Part shown: positions 16,795 to 24,314 of the stretch, in pieces
Position numbering within the stretch: position 1 is the first letter of the stretch
Layout: each line of letters begins with the position of its first letter
Assembly (NCBI RefSeq): GCF_002192695.1
Contig: NZ_MTLG01000083.1
Span: forward strand, 116,723 to 180,722
Reading direction: 5' to 3'
Source: Achromobacter xylosoxidans
GTDB taxonomy: Bacteria; Pseudomonadota; Gammaproteobacteria; Burkholderiales; Burkholderiaceae_B
DNA length: 64,000 bases
The notes under the pieces: model-generated
Databases searched by the model: none
The model's input: only the letters and a program-made list of their open reading frames with translations
What the model was told of the DNA's origin: nothing
Program-made: the position numbers and the translations under genes

Positions 16795-17704
16795 CCTGGG
16801 GCGCGGTCGGCTGCGGCGGCAGCGCCGCGACATGGCGCAGCTTATCAGGGTTGCGCACGATGTAGATGGCGCTGATCCTGCCGTCGCGCACCTCCAGCGT
16901 GGTGGACCGGGGCAAACCGTCCAGTTCGGTCGCCAGCACGCCCGGCATGCCGTTCAATTGCGTCACCACGGCGTCCAGGAACTGGCCGCTGGGCTTCTTC
17001 GCCAGGCCTGCAAAAAAACGCGCGATCTTGTCGCTGCCCAGGATGGGCCTGAACACGGCCAGCTTCTTGCCGCCGCCATCCGCATGCAGCACGGCGTCCT
17101 GCGCCAGCAGGCTGCGCAGGGCGTCCACGTCGCCCGCGCGCGACGCCTGCCAGAAGGCATCGGCGATGCGCGCCCCTTCCTGTTCGGTCACCGCGAACCG
17201 CGGACGCGATTCGCGCACCCGGCTGCGCGCCCGCGCGGCCAACTGGCGGCAGGCGGCCTCGTTGCGGCCCAGCGTCGCCGCGATCTCCGCGAACGGCAGG
17301 TCGAACACGTCGTGCAGCAGGAAAGCGGCCCGTTCGAGCGCCGACAGGCGCTCCAAAGCCAGCATCAGCGCCACCGACAGATCGTGCGCGATCTCCCCCG
17401 CCCCCGCCGCTTCGTAGCTGCCGGCATCGGGCAGGGGCTCCGGCAACCACGGGCCCACGTATTCCTCGCGCCGCGCGCGCGCCGACTTCAGCTGGTCCAG
17501 GCACAAGCGCGTGACCGTGCGCGACAGGAAGGCGCGCGGCGTCTCGACCTGGCCGCGATCCGCATCGCGCCAGCGCAGCCAGGCATCCTGCACGATGTCC
17601 TCGGCCTCAGCCCAGGAACCCAGCATGCGGTAGGCCAGGCCCTGCAGATGCCTGCGATGCGGTTCGAAGTCGGCAACGGCATCGGGAATGGCGGACGCGC
17701 TCAT
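16775..17704 (-). CDS. ECF41-type RNA polymerase sigma factor with SnoaL-like extension
   Basis: 309 residues: sigma2 (about 15-80, AEDIVQDAWLRW), sigma4 (about 110-165, FDLPFAEIAATLGRNEAACRQLAARA) and a C-terminal SnoaL_2-like domain (about 175-300). The three ECF41 hallmark motifs are present: WLPEP in the linker (86-90), DGGGK (209-213) and NPDKL (285-289). In this group the extension replaces a separate anti-sigma factor and tunes activity. It follows the AhpD-like gene by 12 bases, the textbook ECF41 arrangement, and a matching promoter lies upstream of that gene. Also known under names such as SigJ. Confidence 0.95.
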   Translation of the reverse strand: MSASAIPDAVADFEPHRRHLQGLAYRMLGSWAEAEDIVQDAWLRWRDADRGQVETPRAFLSRTVTRLCLDQLKSARARREEYVGPWLPEPLPDAGSYEAAGAGEIAHDLSVALMLALERLSALERAAFLLHDVFDLPFAEIAATLGRNEAACRQLAARARSRVRESRPRFAVTEQEGARIADAFWQASRAGDVDALRSLLAQDAVLHADGGGKKLAVFRPILGSDKIARFFAGLAKKPSGQFLDAVVTQLNGMPGVLATELDGLPRSTTLEVRDGRISAIYIVRNPDKLRHVAALPPQPTAPQDDAAPH

Positions 17705-17716
17705 AAAGCCAGGGCC

Positions 17717-18163
17717 TCAGTGCTTGGGATGCTGCGAGCGGAAGCCGACGGCGATGCGGTTCCAGCTGTTGATCATGTTGATGGCAACCGTCAGGTTAAC
17801 CTGCTCTTCCTCGCTGAAATGCCTGGCCATTTCGGCATAGTCGGCGTCCGGTGCGCGGGTGTCGGCAAGCCTGGTCAGCGCCTCCGTCCACGCCAGCGCG
17901 GCGCGCTCGCGTTCGCTGTACAGCGACGATTCGCGCCAGGCGTCCAGCAGGTACAGGCGCATTTCCGTTTCGCCCTGCTTGCGGGCATCGGTGGAATGCA
18001 TGTGCAGGCAGTAGGCGCAGCCATTGATCTGCGAAGCGCGCATCTTCACCAGTTCAAGCAGGCTGTGCTCCAGGCCGCAGCCCTCGACGAAGTCATTCAA
18101 GGCGATCATGGCCTTCATGGCCTTGGGCGAGGCGGTGTAGGCATTCAGGCGGGCGGTACTCAT
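17717..18163 (-). CDS. Carboxymuconolactone decarboxylase / AhpD-like protein
   Basis: 148 residues with the AhpD core Glu37-x11-Cys49-x2-Cys52-x3-His56 (GCAYCLHMH). AhpD-like proteins are alkylhydroperoxidases; those linked to ECF41 are the conserved output genes of the sigma factor. ATG at 18163 has GGAGA 7 bases upstream. Probably the first gene of a unit running through the sigma factor to GNAT, isochorismatase and DUF3820. Confidence 0.93.
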   Translation of the reverse strand: MSTARLNAYTASPKAMKAMIALNDFVEGCGLEHSLLELVKMRASQINGCAYCLHMHSTDARKQGETEMRLYLLDAWRESSLYSERERAALAWTEALTRLADTRAPDADYAEMARHFSEEEQVNLTVAINMINSWNRIAVGFRSQHPKH

Positions 18164-18219
18164 GGCGTGTCTCCGGCAAGGTAGGCATGCGCCGCAGGAT
18201 GCGGCGCCATTACCCGTAG

Positions 18220-18246
18220 GACGAGACAGCCTGCCACGATGTGACA
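18220..18246 (-). promoter_or_regulatory. ECF41-type promoter upstream of the AhpD-like gene
   Basis: On the minus strand TGTCACA (18246-18240) is followed after exactly 16 bases by CGTC (18223-18220). This matches the published ECF41 consensus (TGTCACA at -35, CGTC at -10) and lies 57 bases upstream of the AhpD-like start codon, so the sigma factor probably transcribes its own operon. Confidence 0.85.
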
Positions 18247-18275
18247 TCGGCCGCCGGAAAATTTGTAAATCCAGC

Positions 18276-18923
18276 CTAGAAATCCAGCCGCCCGCGCAGC
18301 TCCCCGAACGGCACCATCACGTGCTCGCGATAGGCCGCGCGGGCCTGCAGGCGCTCGTACCAGGCTTGCACATGCACCATGGGCGGATGCGGGATATCCA
18401 GTTCGAAGTAGCGGTAGAGCGTGGTGCCGGCCGGAATGTCGGCCAGCCCCAGGGACTCGCCGCCTAGGTACGGGCGGTCCGCCAGCGCGAGGTCCAACTG
18501 CCGCAGGCAGGCATGCGTGGCCGCGATGGCGCGCTCGATGGCGGCCGCATCGCGTTGCGCCTCCGGCGTGCGGTAGAAGCCCCAGAACACGCCTGTCAAA
18601 AAGGCGGGCTGCAAGGCGGTCTGGGCCCAGTCCATCCAGCCATCGGCGCCAGCCCGCTGCGCGGGGTCGTCCGCCCAGAACCGGCCGGCGCCGTCGCGTG
18701 CAGCCAGATAGCGCAGGATGGCGTGGGACTCCCACACGACGGTGGCGCCGTCGCGCAGCAGCGGCACCTTGCCGTGCGGATTCATGGCGCGGAACTCGGC
18801 CGTGTCCAGCAGCCCGTGCTGGCCGCCGGCCAGCACATGTTCGTATTCCAGGCCCAGCTCTCCCGCCAGCCACAATACCTTCTGCACATTGAACGAACTG
18901 CGCCGTCCCCAGATGGTCAGCAT
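18276..18923 (-). CDS. Glutathione S-transferase family protein
   Basis: 215 residues: N-terminal thioredoxin-like domain (WGRRSSFNVQKVLWLAGELGLEYE, then NPHGKVPLLRDG and ESHAILRYLA for glutathione binding) and an all-helical C-terminal domain. The Ser in RRSSFN is the likely catalytic residue. Substrate unknown. It starts 11 bases after the OsmC stop on the same strand, forming a thiol/peroxide-defence pair beside the ECF41 module. Confidence 0.9.
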   Translation of the reverse strand: MLTIWGRRSSFNVQKVLWLAGELGLEYEHVLAGGQHGLLDTAEFRAMNPHGKVPLLRDGATVVWESHAILRYLAARDGAGRFWADDPAQRAGADGWMDWAQTALQPAFLTGVFWGFYRTPEAQRDAAAIERAIAATHACLRQLDLALADRPYLGGESLGLADIPAGTTLYRYFELDIPHPPMVHVQAWYERLQARAAYREHVMVPFGELRGRLDF

Positions 18924-18934
18924 GACGATAGTCC

Positions 18935-19408
18935 TCAGGCAGCGTGCACGATGCGCGGCTCGCAACGCACCGGGAAGTTGACCGAATTAGCGATGAAACA
19001 GAAATGATGCGCGCGCTCGTGCAGCTCGGCCGCCAGCGCCGCGTCGTCGCCGGCGCGGATGGTCACTTCGGGGCGCAAGGTGACGGCGCTGAAAGCGCCG
19101 CCGCGCTCGCGGTCCTCGACCATGACGCCTTCGGCCTCGTCGCGGTAGGCTTCCACCGTCACCCCTTCGACCGCGCAGAAGTGCAGGTACCAGAGCTTGT
19201 GGCAGGCGGACAGCGACGCCACCAGCATGTCCTCGGGATTCCAGCGCGCCGGATCGCCGCGGAAGGCCGGATCGGACGAGCCCGGCACGTCGGGCTTGCC
19301 CGCCGCGCGGATCAGGTGGTCGCGGGAGTAGGCAGCGTAGCTGGACGTGCCCGAGCCGGTGTTGCCGGTCCAGTCCACGGTGACGTTGTAACGGTGTTCG
19401 CCTTGCAT
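18935..19408 (-). CDS. OsmC/Ohr-family peroxiredoxin-like protein
   Basis: 157 residues. The two redox cysteines of the family are at Cys69 (SLSACHKLWYL) and Cys137 (AHHFCFIANS). OsmC/Ohr proteins reduce organic hydroperoxides using lipoyl or thiol donors. Start at ATG 19408, with AGGA 8 bases upstream; an in-frame TTG at 19426 is less likely. First gene of the OsmC-GST pair. Confidence 0.9.
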   Translation of the reverse strand: MQGEHRYNVTVDWTGNTGSGTSSYAAYSRDHLIRAAGKPDVPGSSDPAFRGDPARWNPEDMLVASLSACHKLWYLHFCAVEGVTVEAYRDEAEGVMVEDRERGGAFSAVTLRPEVTIRAGDDAALAAELHERAHHFCFIANSVNFPVRCEPRIVHAA

Positions 19409-19571
19409 CGGATTCGTCCTGTTCAACGGGAAAGGCCCAGGTGGGCGCGTCTGGAAAACAGCTTAGCGTAGCGCATGCGCGACTGCGCCAGCCCCGCGCG
19501 CTTTACATCCCGTTTCAGCACCGCCCCGTTACTATCCGTATCGTGACCGGTTTGCCAAACAGGAGCTCGCC

Positions 19572-19997
19572 ATGATGAAAACCACCCTGACCTGCGCCCT
19601 GACGCTAGCCCTGCTCGCCGGCTGCGCGCCCTCCCGGCCCGGCGCCGGCGGTTCCGCGCCCGTCGACAGCCACACCTCGCGCGATTCCCTGGACTGGGCC
19701 GGCAGCTACGAAGGCACCCTGCCTTGCGCCGACTGCCCCGGCATCCGCACCCGCCTGACGCTGGAACAGGACGGCCGCTACGAACGACAGACCCAGTACC
19801 TGGACCGCCAGCCGCAGCCCGAGGTCGTCACGGGTTCGTTCAGCTGGGAGTCCGACGGCAGCACCATCCGCCTCGACGCGTCCGGCGACAGCCAGCGCTA
19901 CTTCGTCGGCGAAAACCAGGTGACCATGCTGTACCGCGACGGCACCCGCCCCACCGGCCCGCTGGCCCCGCACTACGTCCTGCGCCGCGCGCAATAA
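19572..19997 (+). CDS. NlpE-like outer-membrane lipoprotein
   Basis: 141 residues. Lipoprotein signal with lipobox LLAGC (Cys at residue 18). The mature part begins WAGSYEGTLPCADCPGIRTRLTL, the NlpE N-terminal pattern with its CxxC. NlpE in enterobacteria senses surface or copper stress and activates Cpx; no Cpx genes are visible here. CAGGAG lies 7 bases upstream of the ATG-ATG start. Confidence 0.85.
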   Translation: MMKTTLTCALTLALLAGCAPSRPGAGGSAPVDSHTSRDSLDWAGSYEGTLPCADCPGIRTRLTLEQDGRYERQTQYLDRQPQPEVVTGSFSWESDGSTIRLDASGDSQRYFVGENQVTMLYRDGTRPTGPLAPHYVLRRAQ

Positions 19998-20080
19998 GGC
20001 ATCGCGCAACGCGCGCGCTTGCGGCTATGCTTGTGCCGCAACGTGCGCGCCGGCGCGCGGCCCCTACGCCCAAGGTAACC

Positions 20081-20818
20081 ATGAAGACCGATCACGAGCT
20101 GCTTTCCGCCTTCGCCCCCACCGGCACGCTGCGCGCGTCCATCAACCTGGGCAACCCCATCCTGGCCCATGCCGACCCCGTCACCGGCCAGGCCGGCGGC
20201 GTATCGGTCGACCTGGCCACGGAACTGGCGCGACGCCTGGACGTCCAGCTGGAACTGGTGGTGTTCAAGTCGGCCGGCGAATCCGTCAATGCCGTGGCGG
20301 CCGAAGAGGCCGACGTGGGCTTCTTCGCCATCGATCCGTTGCGCGGCGCGCAGATCGCCTTCACCGCGCCCTACGTGGTCATCGAAGGCGCGTACCTGGT
20401 GCGCCAGGACTCGCCCATCGCCAGCATGGACGAAGTGGACCGCAAGGGCCTGCGCGTGGTGGTCGGCAAGGGCAGCGCCTACGACCTGTACCTGACGCGC
20501 GAACTGAAGCAGGCAGAGATCTTCCGCGCGCCGACCTCGCCCGCCGTGGTCGACACCTTCATGCGGGAAAACATGGAAGTCGCCGCGGGCGTGAAGCAGC
20601 AGCTTGAAGCCGACGCGCAGCGTCTGGGCGGCCTGCGCCTGCTGGACGGCCATTTCATGCTGATCCGCCAGGCCATGGGCGTGCCCAAGAGCCGCGGCGA
20701 CAAGGCCAGCGCCTACCTGGCCGCCTTCGTCGAAGCCATGAAGAAATCGGGCTTCGTCGCCGAAGCGCTGGCCCGCCACAAGATCCAGGGCGCCGCGGTG
20801 GCGCCGCTGGAGCCCTGA
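20081..20818 (+). CDS. Type 3 solute-binding-like protein without signal peptide
   Basis: 245 residues matching the SBP_bac_3 fold of amino-acid-binding proteins (GTLRASINLGNP start, GVSVDLATELARRLDVQLELVVF, DVGFFAIDPLRGAQIAFTAPYV, VVVGKGSAYDLYLTREL). No signal peptide is visible at the chosen ATG and the open frame upstream does not supply one, so it appears cytosolic. No permease or ATPase is adjacent. It may be a stand-alone ligand sensor or binding protein (inference). Followed by a strong terminator. Confidence 0.75.
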   Translation: MKTDHELLSAFAPTGTLRASINLGNPILAHADPVTGQAGGVSVDLATELARRLDVQLELVVFKSAGESVNAVAAEEADVGFFAIDPLRGAQIAFTAPYVVIEGAYLVRQDSPIASMDEVDRKGLRVVVGKGSAYDLYLTRELKQAEIFRAPTSPAVVDTFMRENMEVAAGVKQQLEADAQRLGGLRLLDGHFMLIRQAMGVPKSRGDKASAYLAAFVEAMKKSGFVAEALARHKIQGAAVAPLEP

Positions 20819-20842
20819 GCCCGCTGCTCTCGCCCCGCAAGA

Positions 20843-20873
20843 ACAAGGCCCCGCTCGAGCGGGGCCTTGTTTT
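20843..20873. terminator. Rho-independent terminator between convergent genes
   Basis: A fully self-complementary 28-base palindrome (20843-20870) centred on CTCGAG with a GGCCCCG stem is followed by TTT on the plus strand. It ends the solute-binding gene and may serve the convergent fmdB gene as well. Confidence 0.88.
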
Positions 20874-20892
20874 ATGCGCCGGCGGCGTATTC

Positions 20893-21225
20893 TCAGTGGC
20901 TGATCATCCAGGGCCTTGCGCCCGCGAACGATTTCGCCCCATCCGGCGTGGTGCGCGTCTTGCCGGCCGCCTTGCCGCCGGAACAGCATCCGCAGTTCAT
21001 GCCATGGCCGGAGCGCGAACTGCGCGGCTCGTGCGCGCTGCGCTCATTGGCCGCGCGCGCCCGGTTCACCGCGGACGACAGCGCCGAGATCGCCGGCGCG
21101 CCGCCCACGATGCGGCCGCACATCGCGCCGCATTGCGGGCAGGCCGCCGGGTCGCGCCACTGGGCCAGGGGCACCAGCGCCGCGAACTCGCCGCAATCGC
21201 CGCAAGCATAGTCATACATGGGCAT
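20893..21225 (-). CDS. fmdB: FmdB-family zinc-ribbon protein
   Basis: 110 residues. MPMYDYACGDCGEF...CPQCGAM gives a four-cysteine zinc ribbon in the first 40 residues (CxxC / CxxC), the FmdB signature; the rest is low complexity with a CGCC cluster. FmdB is the partner of formamidase FmdA in methylotrophs and was proposed as a regulator. Begins 10 bases after the formamidase stop; AGGAG 8 bases upstream of the ATG. Confidence 0.88.
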   Translation of the reverse strand: MPMYDYACGDCGEFAALVPLAQWRDPAACPQCGAMCGRIVGGAPAISALSSAVNRARAANERSAHEPRSSRSGHGMNCGCCSGGKAAGKTRTTPDGAKSFAGARPWMISH

Positions 21226-21235
21226 GGAATGGCTC

Positions 21236-22465
21236 CTAGCGGTCGCGCGACAGCGGCATGTCCACGCCGCCCTGGATGTGCTTGACGGGTCCGGACGCCG
21301 ACGGCTGGATGTCGAAGTCGAAGATCTCCGTCGGCAGCCACAGCGTGGCGCAGGAGTTGGGAATGTCGACCACCCCGCTGATATGCCCCTGCACCGGCGC
21401 GCAGCCCAGCAACGAATACGCCTGGGCGCCCGAGTAGCCGAACTTCTTCAGGTATTCGATGGCGTTCAGGCAGGCTTGCCGGTACGCGACGTTCACGTCC
21501 AGGTAGTGCTGCTTGCCGGACTCATCCACCGAAATCCCTTCGAAGATCAGGAAGTCCTTGTAGGCCGGCGCGATCGGGCTGGGCTTGAAGATCGGGTTCT
21601 TGATCGCGTACTTCTCCATGCCGCCCTTGATCAGCGACACGCGCATGTGCACCCAGCCCGCCATCTCGATGGCGCCGCAGAACGTGATTTCGCCGTCGCC
21701 CTGCGAAAAATGCAGGTCGCCCACCGACAGGCCGCCGCCCTTCACGTAGATCGGGAAGAACACCCGCGCGCCGCGCGACAGGTCCTTGATGTCGCAGTTG
21801 CCGCCGTGTTCGCGCGGCGGCACCGTGCGCGCGCCCTCGCCCGCCGCCTTGTCGCGCGCCGCGCCCTGCATGGCGCCCATGTGCGCCGTCTTCGGCGCGG
21901 GCGGATTGGCCAGCGGCGGCACGCGGTTGGGATTGGTGTCGATCAGCGCCTGCTCGCGCCGGTTCCAGGTGTCCAGCAGCTTCTTGTCGGGCAGGCAGCC
22001 GATCAGCCCGGGATGGATCAGCCCGGCGAAGTTCACGCCCGGAATATGGCGCGACGAGGTGAACATGCCATGGAAATCCCAGATGGATTTCTGCGCATGC
22101 GGAAAATGCTCGGTCAGGAAGCCGCCGCCGTTATTGCGGCTGAAGAAGCCGTTGAACCCCCACAGGCTGTCCGGCTTGGCGCCGATGTCCAGCAGGTCCA
22201 CCACCAGCAAGTCGCCGGGCTCGGCGCCTTCCACGCCCACCGGTCCCGAAAGAAAGTGCACCGTGGACAGGTCCACGTCGCGGACGTCGTCGGCGCTGTC
22301 ATCGTTCTTGATCGCGCCGCCGGTCCAGTCATAGGTTTCCAGCACGAAGTCATCCCCCGGCTTGACCCACACGGCCATCGGGATATCCGGATGCCAGCGG
22401 TTGTGGATCTGCGCGTTCTCGTAGGGGGATTGGGCCAGGTCGACCTTGATGAGGGTGTCAGTCAT
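21236..22465 (-). CDS. fmdA: Formamidase (acetamidase/formamidase family)
   Basis: 409 residues. Full-length FmdA: HNRWHPDIP start, VWVKPGDDFVLETYDWTGGAI, HFLSGPVGVEGAEPGDLLVVDLLDIG and REHGGNCDIKDLSRGARVFFPIYVKGGGLSVGDLHFSQGDGEI, the conserved metal/active-site region. Converts formamide to formate and ammonia, in the cytoplasm. Cotranscribed with fmdB. A nitrogen-scavenging role is likely; transport genes for short amides are not adjacent. Confidence 0.95.
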   Translation of the reverse strand: MTDTLIKVDLAQSPYENAQIHNRWHPDIPMAVWVKPGDDFVLETYDWTGGAIKNDDSADDVRDVDLSTVHFLSGPVGVEGAEPGDLLVVDLLDIGAKPDSLWGFNGFFSRNNGGGFLTEHFPHAQKSIWDFHGMFTSSRHIPGVNFAGLIHPGLIGCLPDKKLLDTWNRREQALIDTNPNRVPPLANPPAPKTAHMGAMQGAARDKAAGEGARTVPPREHGGNCDIKDLSRGARVFFPIYVKGGGLSVGDLHFSQGDGEITFCGAIEMAGWVHMRVSLIKGGMEKYAIKNPIFKPSPIAPAYKDFLIFEGISVDESGKQHYLDVNVAYRQACLNAIEYLKKFGYSGAQAYSLLGCAPVQGHISGVVDIPNSCATLWLPTEIFDFDIQPSASGPVKHIQGGVDMPLSRDR

Positions 22466-22818
22466 TCTCTTTCATCTCCAACGTAACTTGTTGATAAAAC
22501 AGAAATTTCTATCTCCGACTGTCTAACATGAATGCGCCAGGCGGCGCTCATGAGTCGTTGATATGTAAAGCACAGTAGGCGAGTTTGGGACCGGCGTAAA
22601 CTGGGTTTCCGACCAGTAACCATGCGATAACGATTGGAGACGGGCCGGTGCCATGGAACGCTTCACGCGCCCAATGCAACCCTGGTACCACCACCTCATC
22701 CAGGAGCTATCGCGTACAACGCTTTTCAAACATTCAACACCAAACGCTACACAAGCAAGAAACATAACTCCGCCACACTAGTCGATTCGAAATCAGTGAG
22801 CGTATCTTGTTGGATGCC
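22466..22818. other. Non-coding gap between fmdA and GT9 gene
   Basis: About 350 bases, noticeably more AT-rich than the flanks, holding the divergent promoters of fmdA and the glycosyltransferase. An imperfect hairpin (CATGAATGCGCC at 22527 against GGCGCTCATG at 22543) is the only structure I see. No convincing gene or RNA. Confidence 0.5.
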
Positions 22819-23865
22819 ATGCCTACCGCCCCCTCCCTCAAACGTAGTACAGCGCAAAACTGTGCGATCTATCTGTCCGGCGGCATCGGCGACGGTGTGC
22901 TCGGCATGGTTTTTGCCCAAGCGCTGGCCGAACAAACCGGCGGCACTGTTTCATTGCTGATGACTCAAAGCGAGTCTTCGCAGGAGCTGTTTCGTGCCCA
23001 GCCCTATGTGGCGGAAGTCATCTCTCTGCGATCAGAGCACCGGTTGCGCGGTTGGGAACGAATCACACAGGTAAAACAGGTATTGACGGACGGGGGCTAC
23101 GACAGTCTTTTCTTGTTTACCTTCCGCCCTCATATCGCCTTGGCGGCCAGCTTGGCGGGGATCCCGCAGCGCGCCGGCTTCTTGCGTATGCATCAACCGC
23201 ATCTCGCGGCGCTGCTCACGCATCGCATATGGGTGCGCCGCAAGGGAACCCCGCACCCTGACATCTATACATGGCTGCCCTTGCTATACGCCAAGGCTGG
23301 ATATCAGTATGAGCCACGCTATCCCTCGTTGTTCTGCAAGGACTCGGCGCACGGCAAGGCCATCCAGTTTTGCCAGGCGCAATCGCGGACGATCGGCTTC
23401 GGATTGAATGGTTCGATACCCTGCAAACGTTATAGCGGCAGGGCCTTTGCGGAGGTGGCGCGCATTTTGCATGCGCGGGATAGCGGGCTGCGCTTTGTGT
23501 TGGTGGGCGGCAGCGATGTCCAGGACATCGCAGAAGAGATTCGCGCCCTGCTACCCGAGTCCATTGCCTTGCTGGACGCGACGCGACAGGCCACGGACAT
23601 ATGCGATAGCCAGGCGCTAATCGCGTGCTGTTCGGTATTTGTTTCCAACGACAGCATGGGTATGCACATTGCAGCTGCCCATGGAATACCGACGATTGGA
23701 TTGTTCGGAGCCACTCCTGCGTTGCGGTATGTGCCCTGGTTGCATGCACTTGAGGCCGCTGTCAAAGGCGACATGGCCACCATAACGCCGCAGACCGTGG
23801 CCGAGGCGGCCTGGAATCATTTGGAGGCAGCGGGTTCGCCTGGATCCACCGTTGCGGCGAGCTGA
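22819..23865 (+). CDS. Glycosyltransferase family 9 (heptosyltransferase-like)
   Basis: 348 residues. N-terminal SGGIGDGVLGMVFAQALAEQTG and C-terminal VFVSNDSMGMHIAAAHGIPTIGLFGATP are the GT9 pattern found in LPS heptosyltransferases. Acceptor is unknown. The ATG at 22819 is preferred to the TTG at 22807; the ribosome site is weak. Codon use is visibly less GC-biased than in neighbouring genes, suggesting horizontal acquisition, and no other LPS genes are adjacent. Confidence 0.85.
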   Translation: MPTAPSLKRSTAQNCAIYLSGGIGDGVLGMVFAQALAEQTGGTVSLLMTQSESSQELFRAQPYVAEVISLRSEHRLRGWERITQVKQVLTDGGYDSLFLFTFRPHIALAASLAGIPQRAGFLRMHQPHLAALLTHRIWVRRKGTPHPDIYTWLPLLYAKAGYQYEPRYPSLFCKDSAHGKAIQFCQAQSRTIGFGLNGSIPCKRYSGRAFAEVARILHARDSGLRFVLVGGSDVQDIAEEIRALLPESIALLDATRQATDICDSQALIACCSVFVSNDSMGMHIAAAHGIPTIGLFGATPALRYVPWLHALEAAVKGDMATITPQTVAEAAWNHLEAAGSPGSTVAAS

Positions 23866-23920
23866 TACTCCCGGCAGTTATGATGCTGCCCATTCAGCCG
23901 CATCACCAAGGTATCCCCGC

Positions 23921-24286
23921 ATGGCCGCTTTTGACCGCCGTACTCTCGCCATCCTGCTCCTCTGCGCTGCCAGCGCCAGCGCGCCCGCCGCAGCGGACGA
24001 TTGCGTTGCGCAGATCCAGGCCGAGCAGGCGCGCATCGACCGCGCGCAGGACGTGCAGCGCACGCGCGAGGCGTCCAACGACCTGCAATTGAATCGCGAA
24101 CTGTGCCAGGGCCGCCTGGACCTGCTGGATGCCCGCTACGCCCTGGTCGACGACTTCGAGGCCTGCCGCCGCAAAGGCGTGGAGTTTCCGGCCAGGATGG
24201 CGCGCGGGCTGAGCGACGCGTCCGAGGAACTGGCCGACAAAAAGGCCGCATGGATCAGAACCTGCGGCCTGCACATGAAGGATTGA
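23921..24286 (+). CDS. Hypothetical periplasmic protein
   Basis: 121 residues: signal peptide (RRTLAILLLCAASASAPAAA) then an 95-residue alpha-helical, charged mature region with four cysteines (DDCVAQ, RELCQGR, FEACRRK, RTCGLH). Probably a disulfide-bonded helical protein. No family recognised. Frame is open upstream of 23921, but the signal peptide fixes this ATG. Confidence 0.7.
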   Translation: MAAFDRRTLAILLLCAASASAPAAADDCVAQIQAEQARIDRAQDVQRTREASNDLQLNRELCQGRLDLLDARYALVDDFEACRRKGVEFPARMARGLSDASEELADKKAAWIRTCGLHMKD

Positions 24287-24314
24287 GCGGCCCGCCTGAC
24301 AGCGGGCACGCGGC

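Noticed and set aside
22523..22765. 80-codon minus-strand frame in the fmdA-GT9 gap
   Set aside because: No family, no ribosome site, and it occupies the expected promoter region.
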